From positions 62,001-126,000 of the forward strand of contig NC_015572.1 in assembly GCF_000214665.1 (NCBI RefSeq): a stretch of DNA of 64,000 bases, given 5' to 3'. The notes beneath the pieces are model-generated. The model did not search any database. It was not told the DNA's origin and saw nothing but the letters and a program-made list of their open reading frames with translations. The translations under genes and the position numbers were made by a program. Source of the DNA: Methylomonas methanica MC09. Lineage in GTDB: Bacteria; Pseudomonadota; Gammaproteobacteria; Methylococcales; Methylomonadaceae. Of this stretch, positions 25,019 through 34,314 are shown piece by piece. Within the stretch, counting starts at the first letter, position 1. Every line of letters starts with the position of its first letter.

Positions 25019-25437
25019 TTATTTTTTCGCCGATATCGGCCAATGGAAAACGTAAAACTGTTCATCGCGCACCCAGCCGCTGGTTTGGTAAAGGGCTTGT
25101 GCCTCGCCATTGCTTATCGCGGTCGACAAGGTCAGACGAACGGCGCCCAGGGCGGCTGCATATTCCGTTGCGGCTTCTAACAGGCGCTTGGCAATCCCCT
25201 GTCTGCGATATCCGGCGTCTACGAACAAATCATTGAGTATAAAGGTTCGGGCCAAGGTGACCGACGAAAAGCTGGGATACAGTTGTACAAAACCAACCGC
25301 TTCGGTGTCTCGCAAAGCAATGAACAACACCGATTCGCCATGCTCGAATCTATCGCGCAAGAACGATTTGGCGGCGAGCGGGTCGCCGGCCTTGCCGTAA
25401 AATCGGCGATAGCTGTCGAATAAAGGCACCAATGCAT
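25019..25437 (-). pseudogene. GNAT acetyltransferase, 3' part, split by IS1182
   Basis: This encodes the last 137 or so residues of a small GNAT protein, including the acetyl-CoA loop FVDAGYRRQGIAKRLLEAA and a C-terminal segment ending FHWPISAKK. The normal start is missing; the first starts available here are TTG or GTG codons. The missing N-terminus lies across the IS1182 element at 27260-27298. Removing the element and one CTAG copy joins the two parts in frame. A truncated product lacking the first strand is unlikely to be active. Confidence 0.85.
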
Positions 25438-25441
25438 CTAG

Positions 25442-27255
25442 GAGGCTGTCCGAGAATAGCGTAACGACCAGTGTTTCTGTTTAACGGTTACCGTAGTCAG
25501 GCTGGCAGCGGACTATATATAATTTGAGGTTTCACTAAAATCAACATTAAAAGCAATGCCTTACAGTATAATTGCTGCTGAAAGAACGCCTGGAAGCCTC
25601 ATGACCATTCCCTTCAAATCCCGCCCGGTTGAGTTTCATCAACATCAGCTATTTCCCAGCAATATCTTCGATCTGCTGTCGCAAGATCATGAATGTTACC
25701 TTTATGCCGAGCTCTTCGAGCAATTGGATACCGCCCGCGTTGAAAGCCTCTATAGCATCAAAGGCCAGCATGCCTATCATCCCAGACTGATCGTCTCCAT
25801 CCTGATCTACGCCTACAGCCGGGGCGTCTTCAGCTCACGGCAAATCGAGCGCCGCTGCCGCGAAGACTTGTCCTTTATGTTCATCGCCCAGATGAACTGC
25901 CCCAATTTCCGCGTGCTGAGCGATTTTCGCAAAAACCATGGCCCGTTTTTTCAGGATTGCTTCAAGCAAACCGTGAAACTGGCAATGGAACTGAAGCTGG
26001 CCTCGTTGGGCCATATCAGTTTGGATGGCTCCAAATTCAAGGCCGATACCTCCAAGCATAAGGCGATGAGTTATGGTCGCCTCAAGGAAAAGGAACAAGC
26101 GCTGTGCGCTGAAATCAATGCCTTGATTGAGCAAGCCAACCGCTGCGACAGCGAAGAAGATCAGGCCTATCGCGACAAAACCGGCTACGAAATCCCGGAA
26201 GATTTGCAATTCAAGCAAGATCGGTTGGCTAAAATCCAAGCGGCGAAACAAGCCCTCGAAGCGCGCGAAGCCCAGCTCAACCCCGGCAAAGCCATCGACG
26301 ACGGCAAGCAAATCAGTTTTGCCGATACCGAAGCGCGGATTATGGGCAAGAAAGGCGCGTTCGAGTACAGCTATAACGGGCAAATCAGTGTCGATGCCGA
26401 TCATCAAATCATCGTCGGCCAGCACATTAGCCAGCATGCCAACGATAAGCAAGAGGTCGAACCGGCCCTGCAGGCACTACAAGAGACGACAGATCAGATG
26501 CCGGATCGAATCAGCCTGGACAACGGTTATTTCTCGGGCAACAACTTGCAAGTCCTTGAGCAACAGCCCGTGGATGCCTATGTAGCCACCGACAAAGGCG
26601 AAAAACCCCCTAAAACGCCGTTGGGCGATTCGGAACGAAAGCTGGTCAAGGCTGATTTCATCTACGATGAAGCCACCAACACCTTTACCTGTCCCGGCGG
26701 ACAAACCTTAACCCAAATCAGCGAATCCAAAGACGGCAGCCGGGTTTACCAGGGTCGTGCCGACGCGTGCGCCGAGTGCCTCTTCAAACCGCGCTGCTGC
26801 CAATCCGAAAAAGACCAAGCCCGCACCCTCAGCACCGACGACAAAGAGGTCTTGCGCCAAAACATGAACCGCAAAATGCAGACACCCGCCGCCCAAGCGA
26901 CTTACAAGCAACGCAAAGTCATCGTTGAGCCGGTGTTTGGGCAGATCAAAAACAGTGGGTTTCGTGGCTTCAGTGTGCGGGGCAAAGAAAAAGTCGCCGG
27001 AGAATTTTCAATCGTCTGTGCCGCCCACAACTTCAAAAAAATCGCCAAAGCCATTGTGACGGGATTCATCCGTCCGGAATTTGGAAATAGCGCCACTCAG
27101 CCAACAATATGAAGAAAAAACATCCGAAATAGCAAGCGGTAGTGCCTAAATTGCCTTAAATCATGTCAACTTGAAGCCGAGCTGCCGGAAAAACTTTAAA
27201 TTCTTCCGACACTTTTACTTCGGCTTGTTCGGGAGTCGTGTTCTCGGACAGCCTC
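25442..27255 (+). mobile_element. IS1182-family insertion sequence (complete, 1814 bp)
   Basis: The ends are perfect 15-base inverted repeats, GAGGCTGTCCGAGAA at 25442-25456 and its reverse complement at 27241-27255. Both ends are flanked by CTAG (25438-25441 and 27256-27259), a 4-base palindromic target duplication. One full-length transposase gene lies inside. The element interrupts a GNAT gene, and intact repeats and target duplication suggest recent insertion. The element's own ends extend the neighbouring reading frames without restoring them. Confidence 0.93.
25601..27112 (+). CDS. IS1182-family transposase
   Basis: About 503 residues. It has the N-terminal transposase region with YHPRLIVSILIYAYSRGVFSSRQIE and CREDLSFMFIAQ, then a DDE core. 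Visible acidic residues are Asp in HISLDGSKF, Asp in ISLDNGYF, and Glu in KVIVEPVFGQIK. A cysteine cluster (ACAECLFKPRCC) near residue 400 is typical of this family. The frame is intact, so the element is probably functional. The ATG at 25601 has GGAAG at a good distance. An upstream ATG at 25556 in the same frame lacks a ribosome site. Confidence 0.93.
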   Translation: MTIPFKSRPVEFHQHQLFPSNIFDLLSQDHECYLYAELFEQLDTARVESLYSIKGQHAYHPRLIVSILIYAYSRGVFSSRQIERRCREDLSFMFIAQMNCPNFRVLSDFRKNHGPFFQDCFKQTVKLAMELKLASLGHISLDGSKFKADTSKHKAMSYGRLKEKEQALCAEINALIEQANRCDSEEDQAYRDKTGYEIPEDLQFKQDRLAKIQAAKQALEAREAQLNPGKAIDDGKQISFADTEARIMGKKGAFEYSYNGQISVDADHQIIVGQHISQHANDKQEVEPALQALQETTDQMPDRISLDNGYFSGNNLQVLEQQPVDAYVATDKGEKPPKTPLGDSERKLVKADFIYDEATNTFTCPGGQTLTQISESKDGSRVYQGRADACAECLFKPRCCQSEKDQARTLSTDDKEVLRQNMNRKMQTPAAQATYKQRKVIVEPVFGQIKNSGFRGFSVRGKEKVAGEFSIVCAAHNFKKIAKAIVTGFIRPEFGNSATQPTI

Positions 27256-27259
27256 CTAG

Positions 27260-27298
27260 GTCGGACAGTACGGCTTGACGGACGGAAATTGTATTCAT
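27260..27298 (-). pseudogene. GNAT acetyltransferase, 5' fragment (13 codons)
   Basis: On the minus strand an ATG at 27298, preceded by AGGAAG, encodes MNTISVRQAVLSD before the IS1182 target site. Across the CTAG this continues as LDALVPLFDSY in the 25019-25437 part, the standard opening of a GNAT protein. The start lies six bases after the PaiB-like gene stop, so the two genes formed an operon. Confidence 0.85.
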
Positions 27299-27304
27299 GG
27301 GTAT

Positions 27305-27934
27305 TCACTTCCTGGCGGCGTCCGCGACCATTGCCGCCATGGCCGGTTTTGCGGATCGGTTTAAGCCGACGATGACACTATTGCGGTTTTCCGCCGGCTG
27401 GTTTTGGCTGACTTTCCACTTGCCTTGCAAACGCGTAACGCGAATTTCAATACCGATAATTTGGTCGAGCAAGCGTTCGGTAAAGTCGGCAGGCGCGTCG
27501 GACACCGACCACGGTTCCGGCAAACCCGCTTCATGAATCGCTGTCATGGCCTCGAGTTGCCGGCGAAGCCAAACTGCGTCGTCTATTATCTCCAAGGCGC
27601 CGTGAGCATGCACCGCCGCATAGTTCCAGGTCGGCACCACCTTACCGGTTTGCGCTTTGGTCGCATACCAGCTTGGGGAAATGTAAGCATTTTCCGCCTG
27701 AAATACCGCCAATACCTTGGTGCTGGGAATTTCCCTGCACAATGGATTCGACCGCGCCACATGCCCGCGCAAACAGCCGTAAGGGACGTTTTCATCCGCC
27801 TGCAAATGCAGTGGGATGTGGTTGGCGTTAAGCCCGTCGCTGGAAAAAGTCACCAATGTTGCCAGCGGGTAATCGCGTATCAATGCCTGCATGACGCTGA
27901 TATCCGGTTCTTCGAAGTGTTTAGGGATATACAT
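27305..27934 (-). CDS. PaiB-like FMN-binding negative transcriptional regulator
   Basis: The 209-residue protein resembles PaiB of Bacillus, a flavin-binding split-barrel protein associated with repression of sporulation and protease genes. It begins MYIPKHF, followed by FSSDGLNANHIPLHL, GHVARSNP, and AYISPSWYATK with VPTWNYAAVHAHG. These match the family pattern closely. The DNA-binding claim for the family is limited, so an oxidoreductase role is possible. It is followed directly by the split GNAT gene. The paiA/paiB pair of Bacillus also combines a GNAT protein with PaiB, which fits the arrangement. Confidence 0.85.
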   Translation of the reverse strand: MYIPKHFEEPDISVMQALIRDYPLATLVTFSSDGLNANHIPLHLQADENVPYGCLRGHVARSNPLCREIPSTKVLAVFQAENAYISPSWYATKAQTGKVVPTWNYAAVHAHGALEIIDDAVWLRRQLEAMTAIHEAGLPEPWSVSDAPADFTERLLDQIIGIEIRVTRLQGKWKVSQNQPAENRNSVIVGLNRSAKPAMAAMVADAARK

Positions 27935-27970
27935 GGGGAGGAATTTGGTTGATAAGGTCGGTAGGCAAGT

Positions 27971-28118
27971 CTAACGCATATTGCCGGTTTCGATGATATG
28001 GCAAAGTTGCGACAACCGATCCAGCGATGTTTCGGTCGCTTTGGAATCAAAAAATACGTTGCCCCATTCCGAATGGACCGGATTGCGGGTGATAATGACG
28101 CCGATGCGTTGCTAATGC
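27971..28118 (-). pseudogene. IstB-like (IS21-family helper ATPase) C-terminal relic
   Basis: On the minus strand one frame ends with a TAG at 27971-27973 and encodes GVIITRNPVHSEWGNVF, then DSKATETSLDRLSQLCHIIETGN. This matches the conserved C-terminus of IstB proteins (SNLPFSEWG..F.D....A.LDRL.H..HI). The frame is broken just upstream and the ATPase part is absent. It is a fossil of an IS21-type element. Confidence 0.6.
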
Positions 28119-28468
28119 TCTGAAAAAATGGATGCAAGCGCGCCGCCGGGCTTTGGCTAGGTGAATCCACCTCTAGTGAATTAGGCGGTATGCGGCTTGG
28201 TTTGTCTGACGTAACCGTTATTCCCAATACCGGACCGGGGTCGGACTGTTGACGCGGTTGAATATCGTGGATTGGCCCTTTTGCATATCATCCGCCGCAA
28301 CCGGGGGAACGGCAGGCAGGCCTTGCTGATGCCGGGTCTGGAAGAGAGACAGGCAAACCCCTTTTGGCAACATCCGACAGCGCGTGATTGCGTGGCGGCA
28401 ATCCGTCAGATGCTGCAGTTTATGAGGCTGAAAGTTCCAATCCGTGACTGGCGCTTTCAGCCCGCGGT
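28119..28468. other. intergenic region without a supported gene
   Basis: A plus-strand frame from 28272 (TTG start) reads plausibly protein-like between about 28330 and 28460 (PFWQHPTARDCVAAIRQML), but it continues antisense into the ferredoxin gene and has no ribosome site. It may be part of a decayed gene. Nothing else is recognised. Confidence 0.4.
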
Positions 28469-28792
28469 TTATTTTTCCAGTAATTCGAACTTACCGGCTT
28501 TCCCATTCCATTCGTCGGCGTCCGGGAGGGCGTCTTTCACTTCGGTAATGGTTGGCCATGTTTTGGCCAGCTCGGCATTCAGGGCAATGAAATGCTCCTG
28601 ACCTTCGGGTACTTCGTCTTCGGCATGAATGGCGTTGGCAGGGCATTCGGGTTCGCATAGGGTGCAATCGATACATTCGTCGGGATCGATAACCAGAAAA
28701 TTCGGACCTTCATGAAAACAATCGACTGGACAGACGTCAACGCAGTCGGTGAATTTGCATTTGATACAGTTCTCGGTGATTACAAAAGCCAT
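28469..28792 (-). CDS. fdxA: ferredoxin FdxA (7Fe type)
   Basis: The 107-residue protein is a [3Fe-4S][4Fe-4S] ferredoxin of the FdxA type, a small electron carrier in the cytoplasm. The cysteine pattern is Cys9-x2-Cys-x4-Cys-x3-CP ([20 protein letters not shown]) and [34 protein letters not shown] links them. The C-terminal 35-residue extension is characteristic. It lies downstream of the EF-G gene, separated by a strong terminator, so it has its own promoter. Confidence 0.95.
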   Translation of the reverse strand: MAFVITENCIKCKFTDCVDVCPVDCFHEGPNFLVIDPDECIDCTLCEPECPANAIHAEDEVPEGQEHFIALNAELAKTWPTITEVKDALPDADEWNGKAGKFELLEK

Positions 28793-28849
28793 AATGTTCT
28801 TCCAAGGTTAGGTCAATGAACAAGTTTCCGTGTAGTGCGGGAACTTTAT

Positions 28850-28881
28850 GGTTGAAAAAGAAACTGCCGCAACGGCGGCAG
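28850..28881 (-). terminator. Rho-independent terminator
   Basis: On the minus strand CTGCCG and CGGCAG (28876-28881 and 28864-28869) form a stem with a six-base loop, followed by TTTCTTTTT. It lies downstream of the EF-G gene. Confidence 0.7.
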
Positions 28882-28905
28882 AGTACTGAATTACATTAGC
28901 CCAAA

Positions 28906-28936
28906 CGGTTGAAACAGAATAATCCCGTTTCAACCG
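28906..28936 (-). terminator. hairpin directly after the EF-G gene
   Basis: CGGTTGAAAC (28906-28915) and GTTTCAACCG (28927-28936) form a perfect 10-base stem with an 11-base loop, ten bases after the EF-G stop. The T tract is short, so it may act with the next hairpin. Confidence 0.55.
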
Positions 28937-28946
28937 CATATTGGGA

Positions 28947-31052
28947 TTATTTATCCTTTTCGCGTTCCTTCACTTCTTTAATCACTTCTTCGGCTACGTT
29001 TTTCGGGCAGGCGATGTAGTGAGAAAATTCCATTGAGAACTGGCCGCGACCCGAAGTCATGGTACGCAAGTCGCCGATGTAGCCGAACATGTCGCTCAGT
29101 GGTACGTCGGCCTTGATGCGCACGCCGGTAACACCCGGATCTTGCGATTTGATCATGCCGCGACGACGGTTCAAGTCACCGATCACATCGCCCACGTGAG
29201 CATCCGGTGTGAATACGTCGACTTTCATGATCGGTTCCAGCAATTGTGGGCTGGCTTTCGGAATCGATTGACGATAAGCGGCGCGAGCGGCTATTTCGAA
29301 CGCAATGGCGGACGAGTCAACAGCATGGAAAGCACCGTCGGTCAGATTGACTTTGAAGTCCAAGCAGGGGAAGCCAGCCAATACACCTTTGTCGATACTG
29401 GCTTTGAAGCCTTTTTCCACTGCTGGCCAGTATTCGCGTGGCACGTTACCGCCCGTAACGCTCGATTCGAATACGAAACCGCTACCGGGCTCGCCCGGCT
29501 CGATGATGTAATCGATTTTCGCGTACTGGCCGGAACCACCCGATTGTTTTTTGTGGGTATAGCTGTCTTCAACGCGTTGAGTAATGGTTTCGCGATAGGC
29601 AACCTGTGGTTTACCAACGTTGACGTCAACACCATGGGTACGTCTCAAAATGTCGACCTTGATATCCAGGTGCAATTCACCCATGCCCTTGATGATGGTT
29701 TCGCCGGATTCCTGGTCGGTTTCAACCCGGAAGGATGGATCTTCCTGCACCATTTTGCCGATCGCAATACCCATTTTCTCGTTGCTGCCTTTGTCTTTCG
29801 GCGAGATCGCAATCGAGATAACCGGATCAGGGAACACCATAGGCTCCAAAGTGGCCGGTTTATCAGGGTCACACAGGGTATGGCCGGTTTGTACGTTTTT
29901 CAAACCGATCAAGGCTACGATGTCGCCGGCTTGTGCGGTTTCGATTTCGTTGCGGTCATCCGCGTGCATTTCCACCATCCGACCGACGCGTTCGGTTTTA
30001 CCGGTAAAGGTGTTTAATACGCTCTCGCCTTTCTTCAACTTACCGGAATAAATACGGACAAAGTTCAGTGCGCCGAAACGGTCGTCCATGATTTTGAATA
30101 CCAGAGCGCGCAAGGGACGGTTGGCATCGACAATCGCGTGTTCGCCGGTTGGAACGCCTTCGAGGTCGGTTTCCGGTTGCGGATTGACTTCGGTAGGATT
30201 AGGCAAATATTCGATAACGCCGTCCAGCACCAATTGTACGCCTTTGTTTTTGAACGAAGAGCCGCAGAAGGTCGGGAAGAAATCCATGGCGATGGTGCCT
30301 TTGCGAATGCAATGTTTGATCTCTTCGATGGTAGGCTCCTCGCCTTCCAGGTATTTCTCCATGATGTCGTCGTCTTGGTCGGCCACTTGGTCGATCAGTT
30401 TCGCCCGCCATTCTTCAACTTGTTCCGCCATGTCCGCTGGGACGTCTTGGATTTCGTATTTCAACGGATCGCCGGAATTATCCCAAACCCAGGCTTTACG
30501 GGTCAGCAAGTCGACTACGCCGACAAAGTTATCTTCCGTACCAATAGGCAAGGTCATGACGATCGGTTTTGCACCCAGTACGTCTTCGACCTGTTTAACG
30601 ACGCGGTAAAAGTCGGCGCCCAGTCTGTCCAGTTTATTGACGTAGATGACACGGGAGACTTTGGAGTCGTTGGCATAACGCCAGTTGGTTTCAGATTGCG
30701 GTTCAACGCCGCCGGAACCGCAGAATACGCCGATACCGCCGTCCAATACTTTCAGCGAACGATACACTTCGATCGTAAAGTCAACGTGACCCGGGGTGTC
30801 GATGATATTGAAACGGTGCGGCTTGAATTGGCCGGTACTGCCAGGCCAAAAGCAGGAAGTTGCGGCGGACTGAATAGTAATACCCCGCTCTTGTTCTTGT
30901 TCCATGAAGTCTGTGGTCGCCGCACCGTCATGTACTTCGCCGATTTTGTGGATTTTTCCGGTCAGTTTCAAAATCCGCTCGGTCGTGGTGGTTTTACCGG
31001 CATCGACGTGCGCGAATATACCGATGTTTCTGTATAGCGATAGATCAGTCAT
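28947..31052 (-). CDS. fusA: elongation factor G
   Basis: The 701-residue translational GTPase moves tRNAs and mRNA through the ribosome. All G-domain motifs are present: AHVDAGKTT (P-loop), RGITI (switch I), DTPGHVDF (G3) and NKLD (G4). They are followed by the beta-barrel, the domain III/V folds and a domain IV with the family's GGSGQYA segment. The sequence around [17 protein letters not shown], together with a gene standing apart from rpsL-rpsG-tufA, suggests the second type of EF-G found in some Gammaproteobacteria. The subtype is an inference. It is followed by two hairpins. Confidence 0.94.
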   Translation of the reverse strand: MTDLSLYRNIGIFAHVDAGKTTTTERILKLTGKIHKIGEVHDGAATTDFMEQEQERGITIQSAATSCFWPGSTGQFKPHRFNIIDTPGHVDFTIEVYRSLKVLDGGIGVFCGSGGVEPQSETNWRYANDSKVSRVIYVNKLDRLGADFYRVVKQVEDVLGAKPIVMTLPIGTEDNFVGVVDLLTRKAWVWDNSGDPLKYEIQDVPADMAEQVEEWRAKLIDQVADQDDDIMEKYLEGEEPTIEEIKHCIRKGTIAMDFFPTFCGSSFKNKGVQLVLDGVIEYLPNPTEVNPQPETDLEGVPTGEHAIVDANRPLRALVFKIMDDRFGALNFVRIYSGKLKKGESVLNTFTGKTERVGRMVEMHADDRNEIETAQAGDIVALIGLKNVQTGHTLCDPDKPATLEPMVFPDPVISIAISPKDKGSNEKMGIAIGKMVQEDPSFRVETDQESGETIIKGMGELHLDIKVDILRRTHGVDVNVGKPQVAYRETITQRVEDSYTHKKQSGGSGQYAKIDYIIEPGEPGSGFVFESSVTGGNVPREYWPAVEKGFKASIDKGVLAGFPCLDFKVNLTDGAFHAVDSSAIAFEIAARAAYRQSIPKASPQLLEPIMKVDVFTPDAHVGDVIGDLNRRRGMIKSQDPGVTGVRIKADVPLSDMFGYIGDLRTMTSGRGQFSMEFSHYIACPKNVAEEVIKEVKEREKDK

Positions 31053-31195
31053 GGTTGTACTCTAAAATGGAGATGAAAACGTTATAACCCTTGGCACCAT
31101 TGCCGCAGCTTCTTTCAAGAACAGTGTCAATGAAAAATCCGCCCATTCTACCTGAAAATCAAAAAAAACAGAATGTCAATTATGTTGCAGGATTT

Positions 31196-32128
31196 TTATT
31201 GACTTTGATTCTGGATTTGTAACGCCCTTAACTTCATCAAGGAATATAGGGTTTCAAGTCTTGGGCAGGCTACGCCCTGCCGGTGAGCGGCGCGTACGGC
31301 GTTACCTAAAATGGCTTCGGTTTCCATCGGATGTCCGCGCTCAAAGTCCAACAACATGCTGGTTTTATAAGGTGGCATCGCATAGGTGTTTTGAATATTG
31401 GTTTCTATAACGTCGTCGGTGAGCGGATGTCCGCAGCCGGCTGCGATGTCGCACACTTCCTGCATGATGCGGCGAATCAGCTGCTCCTGTTGTTGCAAAA
31501 TAGCCAGGGTCGGTAAGCCACCCGATAATACCGACAGCGGATTGAAGGGGGCGTTCCAGACGCATTTTTGCCAGCGGCCGGCAATGATGTCCTCGTTGAT
31601 TGGGCATTCTATGCCCGATCGTATAAACAGCTGTTGTAAATGCCGGGTTTTGGCCGAAACGCCGCCGGGCAGGTTGCCCAGCATCAGCTTGCCATAGGCC
31701 AGATGGCGGATTTCTCCGGCCTGCAAGCGGTTGCAGCAGACAAAGGCCAAACCGCTCACCAACTCATTATCGGGAAAGGCGTCCTGCAATTGCGCTTCTA
31801 TTTCGACACCGTTTTGGATAAACACAATCGCGGTATGCGGGCGGACGGCGTCGCGAATCAAGCCGATACGATCAATTTGATCGGTAACTTTCGTGCATAA
31901 AATCAGATAATCGGCATCCTGTCGATAATCGCCCGCACGCTGCAAAACCTGTTCAGGCTCAAACTGCCATTGCCCCAAATCACAGCTGTCGATTCGGTAG
32001 CCCCGTTGTTTGACGATGTTGTAATCCGACCGGCATACCACCGATACTTTGGCGCCGGCTTTGGCCAGCAAGCCGCCATAAAATCCGCCGATGGCACCGG
32101 CCCCAACAATCAGAATTTTGTCGCTCAT
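31196..32128 (-). CDS. ketopantoate reductase family protein (PanE/ApbA)
   Basis: The 310-residue protein has the N-terminal NADP-binding motif ILIVGAGAIGGFYGGLLA and the C-terminal helical domain, where WQKCVWNAPFNPLSVLSG carries the conserved catalytic Lys and Asn. 2-Dehydropantoate 2-reductases make pantoate for coenzyme A, but paralogues are common, so panE itself is not certain. I chose the ATG at 32128 because it overlaps the hda stop (ATGA) and begins the Rossmann fold. The open frame extends 98 codons upstream through hda antisense-like sequence and is not protein. Confidence 0.87.
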   Translation of the reverse strand: MSDKILIVGAGAIGGFYGGLLAKAGAKVSVVCRSDYNIVKQRGYRIDSCDLGQWQFEPEQVLQRAGDYRQDADYLILCTKVTDQIDRIGLIRDAVRPHTAIVFIQNGVEIEAQLQDAFPDNELVSGLAFVCCNRLQAGEIRHLAYGKLMLGNLPGGVSAKTRHLQQLFIRSGIECPINEDIIAGRWQKCVWNAPFNPLSVLSGGLPTLAILQQQEQLIRRIMQEVCDIAAGCGHPLTDDVIETNIQNTYAMPPYKTSMLLDFERGHPMETEAILGNAVRAAHRQGVACPRLETLYSLMKLRALQIQNQSQ

Positions 32129-32817
32129 GGCTGCTCCGCCAAGATCTGCTTTAAAAACGGAATGGTCAGTTTGCGTTGCGCGGCCAACGTGGCGCGATCG
32201 ATTTTTTCCAATAATAACCATAAAGCCGGTAAATCGTGAACGTAGTGGTTCAGCAGAAATCGGCCGACTTTGGGCGGAATATCGAAACCCAGAAAATGGG
32301 CCTTGAAGGTCAGCGCATCGATCAATTGGTCGTCGCGCAAGGGCTGGATTTTTAGCGTTAAACCCCAGCTCATGCGGGTTTTCAAGTCGGGTAAAGCAAA
32401 AGGCAAATACTTGGGCGGGCAATCGGCGGCCAGCAGCAGTTTGTGATTGTTCTGGCGGTGGCTGTTATAGAAGCCGAACAGGGCTGTTTCCCAATCGGCA
32501 TGACCGGCGATGTGCTGTATATCGTCGAAACAGACCAGTTCCAGGTCTTCCAAGCCCTCCAACAACTGAGGTGGCGGCAGTCGGTTCGGGATGAATTTCA
32601 AGAAAAACGGGTCTTTATTCTTGGCTTTAGCTTGTTGGCAGCAGGCTTGCAATAAATGGCTTTTGCCGCTGCCGTTTTCTCCCCATATAAAGACCTGTTG
32701 CTCTGTGCCTTGCTCCGCCAGAGCCTGCAGGTTAGCAATGATTTCTGAATTATCGCCGGCAAAAAAGCTGGCAAAGGTCAGATCGGTCTGGAATTCAAAC
32801 TGTAACGGAACCTGCAT
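32125..32817 (-). CDS. hda: DnaA inactivator Hda
   Basis: The 230-residue AAA+ protein matches Hda, which binds the sliding clamp and stimulates DnaA-ATP hydrolysis to prevent re-initiation. It starts MQVPLQFEF, where the N-terminal QxPLxF clamp-binding peptide is visible. The Walker A loop is GENGSGKSHLLQ and Walker B lies in LVCFDDIQHIAG. An Arg-finger-type segment follows in LKTRMSWGL. The DNA-binding domain of DnaA is absent, as expected. It overlaps the PanE-like gene and follows a DUF2069 gene after 11 bases, as in many Gammaproteobacteria. Confidence 0.94.
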   Translation of the reverse strand: MQVPLQFEFQTDLTFASFFAGDNSEIIANLQALAEQGTEQQVFIWGENGSGKSHLLQACCQQAKAKNKDPFFLKFIPNRLPPPQLLEGLEDLELVCFDDIQHIAGHADWETALFGFYNSHRQNNHKLLLAADCPPKYLPFALPDLKTRMSWGLTLKIQPLRDDQLIDALTFKAHFLGFDIPPKVGRFLLNHYVHDLPALWLLLEKIDRATLAAQRKLTIPFLKQILAEQP

Positions 32818-32828
32818 GACTGAATCGA

Positions 32829-33173
32829 TCAGGCTTTTTCGGCCTTGTACACATAAAACCCCGCCCCAAAACAGAGCAATAAGCTAAACAGGACTTCCAG
32901 CAGTGCATAGGGTCGTTCGCTTTGGTCTACGTAGGCCTCGATCACGCCATGCACGAAATAAGGCAGGCTTAAATAACTCATCCAGGTGCAGCTTTTCAAA
33001 TTGCGGTTCAAGAAACCTTTAAAGGGCAATAATAACGGCCCGACGCTGATAATCAGCAACAACGCCGTCGGTAGTTGGGTCGATGGCGATAAAACAGTGT
33101 GCCAAGCCATCAGCAATAGGAATAAGCCGAAAAAACCGCTTAAACCGGCATAGTAGAAATGAATTCGTTGCAT
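32829..33173 (-). CDS. DUF2069 membrane protein
   Basis: The product is about 114 residues with four predicted membrane helices. The segment WMSYLSLPYFVHGVIEAYVDQSERPYALLEVLFSL matches the DUF2069 signature, a small inner-membrane family found next to hda in many Gammaproteobacteria. No function is known. I prefer the ATG at 33173. The frame also has a GTG at 33224, but neither has a clear ribosome site. Confidence 0.82.
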   Translation of the reverse strand: MQRIHFYYAGLSGFFGLFLLLMAWHTVLSPSTQLPTALLLIISVGPLLLPFKGFLNRNLKSCTWMSYLSLPYFVHGVIEAYVDQSERPYALLEVLFSLLLCFGAGFYVYKAEKA

Positions 33174-33357
33174 GAGTGGGTGTCGGAACGCGCGGTAGAT
33201 GAGCAAAGAAGGCGCTATTATCACAAAGTCTGGTAAAGAATGTTGTGCCGTATGGCGTCTGTCTCCCCGTAAGACCGTTGTTTAACCGCTTTAATAGCTA
33301 TTTTTCTCGCTTTTCAATGAGGGAGTGGTCATCTCAGAATAGTTCTCGCGGCCAGTA

Positions 33358-33570
33358 GGAGCAGTATCTATGGCTTCCATCGGCACCGGATTGGCGGAGT
33401 TGGAAGCGCATTTGCGCGGCGAGATTTCTTTCGATGCGAAGCAGTTTCCGACCATGCTTTTAGGCGGATAAGCTGATCGGTGCTTATGGCGTGTTAACGC
33501 TGCTTGGCAGCAGTAAGACCATTACACTGCCGATGAGGTAAAGGTATCGATTCAGGTCGAAGCGACTTGA
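33358..33570 (+). pseudogene. YceI-like protein relic
   Basis: Three separate blocks resemble YceI family proteins (periplasmic lipid-binding lipocalin-like fold). One reads VSMASIGTGLAELEAHLRGEI then FDAKQFPTM near 33364-33470. A second reads LTLLGSSKTITL near 33500-33535. The third reads DEVKVSIQVEAT then a stop at 33568-33570. They occur in order but are separated by stops and frameshifts, with most of the gene missing. It cannot give a full product. Confidence 0.6.
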
Positions 33571-33599
33571 GATTAGTAGGGTTTTAGTGAATGAATGGA

Positions 33600-33645
33600 T
33601 CCGTGCGCATAACAGCGGGATAACTCAAGTTGTTATGCGCGCGGA
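33600..33645. repeat. 14-base inverted repeat downstream of the DUF2959 gene
   Basis: TCCGTGCGCATAAC (33600-33613) pairs with GTTATGCGCGCGGA (33632-33645) with one G-T pair, around an 18-base loop. It lies 22 bases past the DUF2959 gene stop, so it is probably a 3' stabilising or terminating stem; no T-tract follows. Part of it, on the plus strand (33622-33640), is nearly identical to a hairpin in the candidate small RNA at 35025. Confidence 0.55.
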
Positions 33646-33666
33646 CTCTTTATCTATGGTAGCGGG

Positions 33667-34314
33667 TTATTGTTTTTCCATGGTTTGGATAAACGCGTCG
33701 GCTTCGTTGATGGATTTTTCCATGGCGGCCACCAGCGCAGTTACATCCGACTGCACGCTACCCAGCTGGCCCTTTAATGAGGCGATGGCTTGCGCATTTA
33801 AATTATGTTTTAGAAACAGCACTTGATCGCGAAAAACGCTTAAAACCGGCTCTATCTTAGCTTCGGCCTGACGCATGGCGGAAATCAGTTGTTTGTAATG
33901 TTGGCGGGTGGTAACTAATTTTTGCTGGCTGTTTTGTCTGAGCGAGGCATTGCTGTATTCGGTCAGCTCTTTTTCCCACTCGCTAAACAATGCTTCTGAA
34001 ACGTCCTCGATATCGCTGATGCGTTTGTTGACTTCGTCTGCTTGTTTGACGCTGGCTTCGTATTCAGCGTTGAGTTTGTTGTAAGTAGCTTCTAAGTCGC
34101 CGCCTTTAAATTGTGTGGCCGCGGTAAATTGTTCTAAAGCCGATTTAAATTGTTGCTTGGTTTCTTGCTGGGTGTCGCGGGCTTTTTCTACCCGGTGCAC
34201 CATGACTTCCCTTTTGGGAATGCCGATTTTTTCCAACCCTTTATAATAAATACTGGAACAAGCGGTTAAATTTATAGCCAGCCACACTAAAGCCAGACGC
34301 AATAGAAACTTCAT
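33667..34314 (-). CDS. DUF2959 lipoprotein
   Basis: The 215-residue product has a signal peptide with lipobox LTACSS (Cys19), followed by a long helical coiled-coil region. YYKGLEKIGIPKREVMVHRVEKARDTQQETKQQF is the conserved opening, and the C-terminus reads SINEADAFIQTM. These match DUF2959, a proteobacterial lipoprotein family of unknown role, probably anchored in the outer membrane. Ribosome site AAGGAG is just upstream of the ATG. A hairpin lies after the stop. Confidence 0.88.
   Translation of the reverse strand: MKFLLRLALVWLAINLTACSSIYYKGLEKIGIPKREVMVHRVEKARDTQQETKQQFKSALEQFTAATQFKGGDLEATYNKLNAEYEASVKQADEVNKRISDIEDVSEALFSEWEKELTEYSNASLRQNSQQKLVTTRQHYKQLISAMRQAEAKIEPVLSVFRDQVLFLKHNLNAQAIASLKGQLGSVQSDVTALVAAMEKSINEADAFIQTMEKQ

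Noticed and set aside
28272..28601. Plus-strand frame with protein-like middle part
   Set aside because: It runs antisense into the ferredoxin gene, has a TTG start and no ribosome site; at most a gene remnant.
29142..31037. Long plus-strand frames antisense to the EF-G gene
   Set aside because: Shadow frames of a conserved gene, with no recognisable domain.
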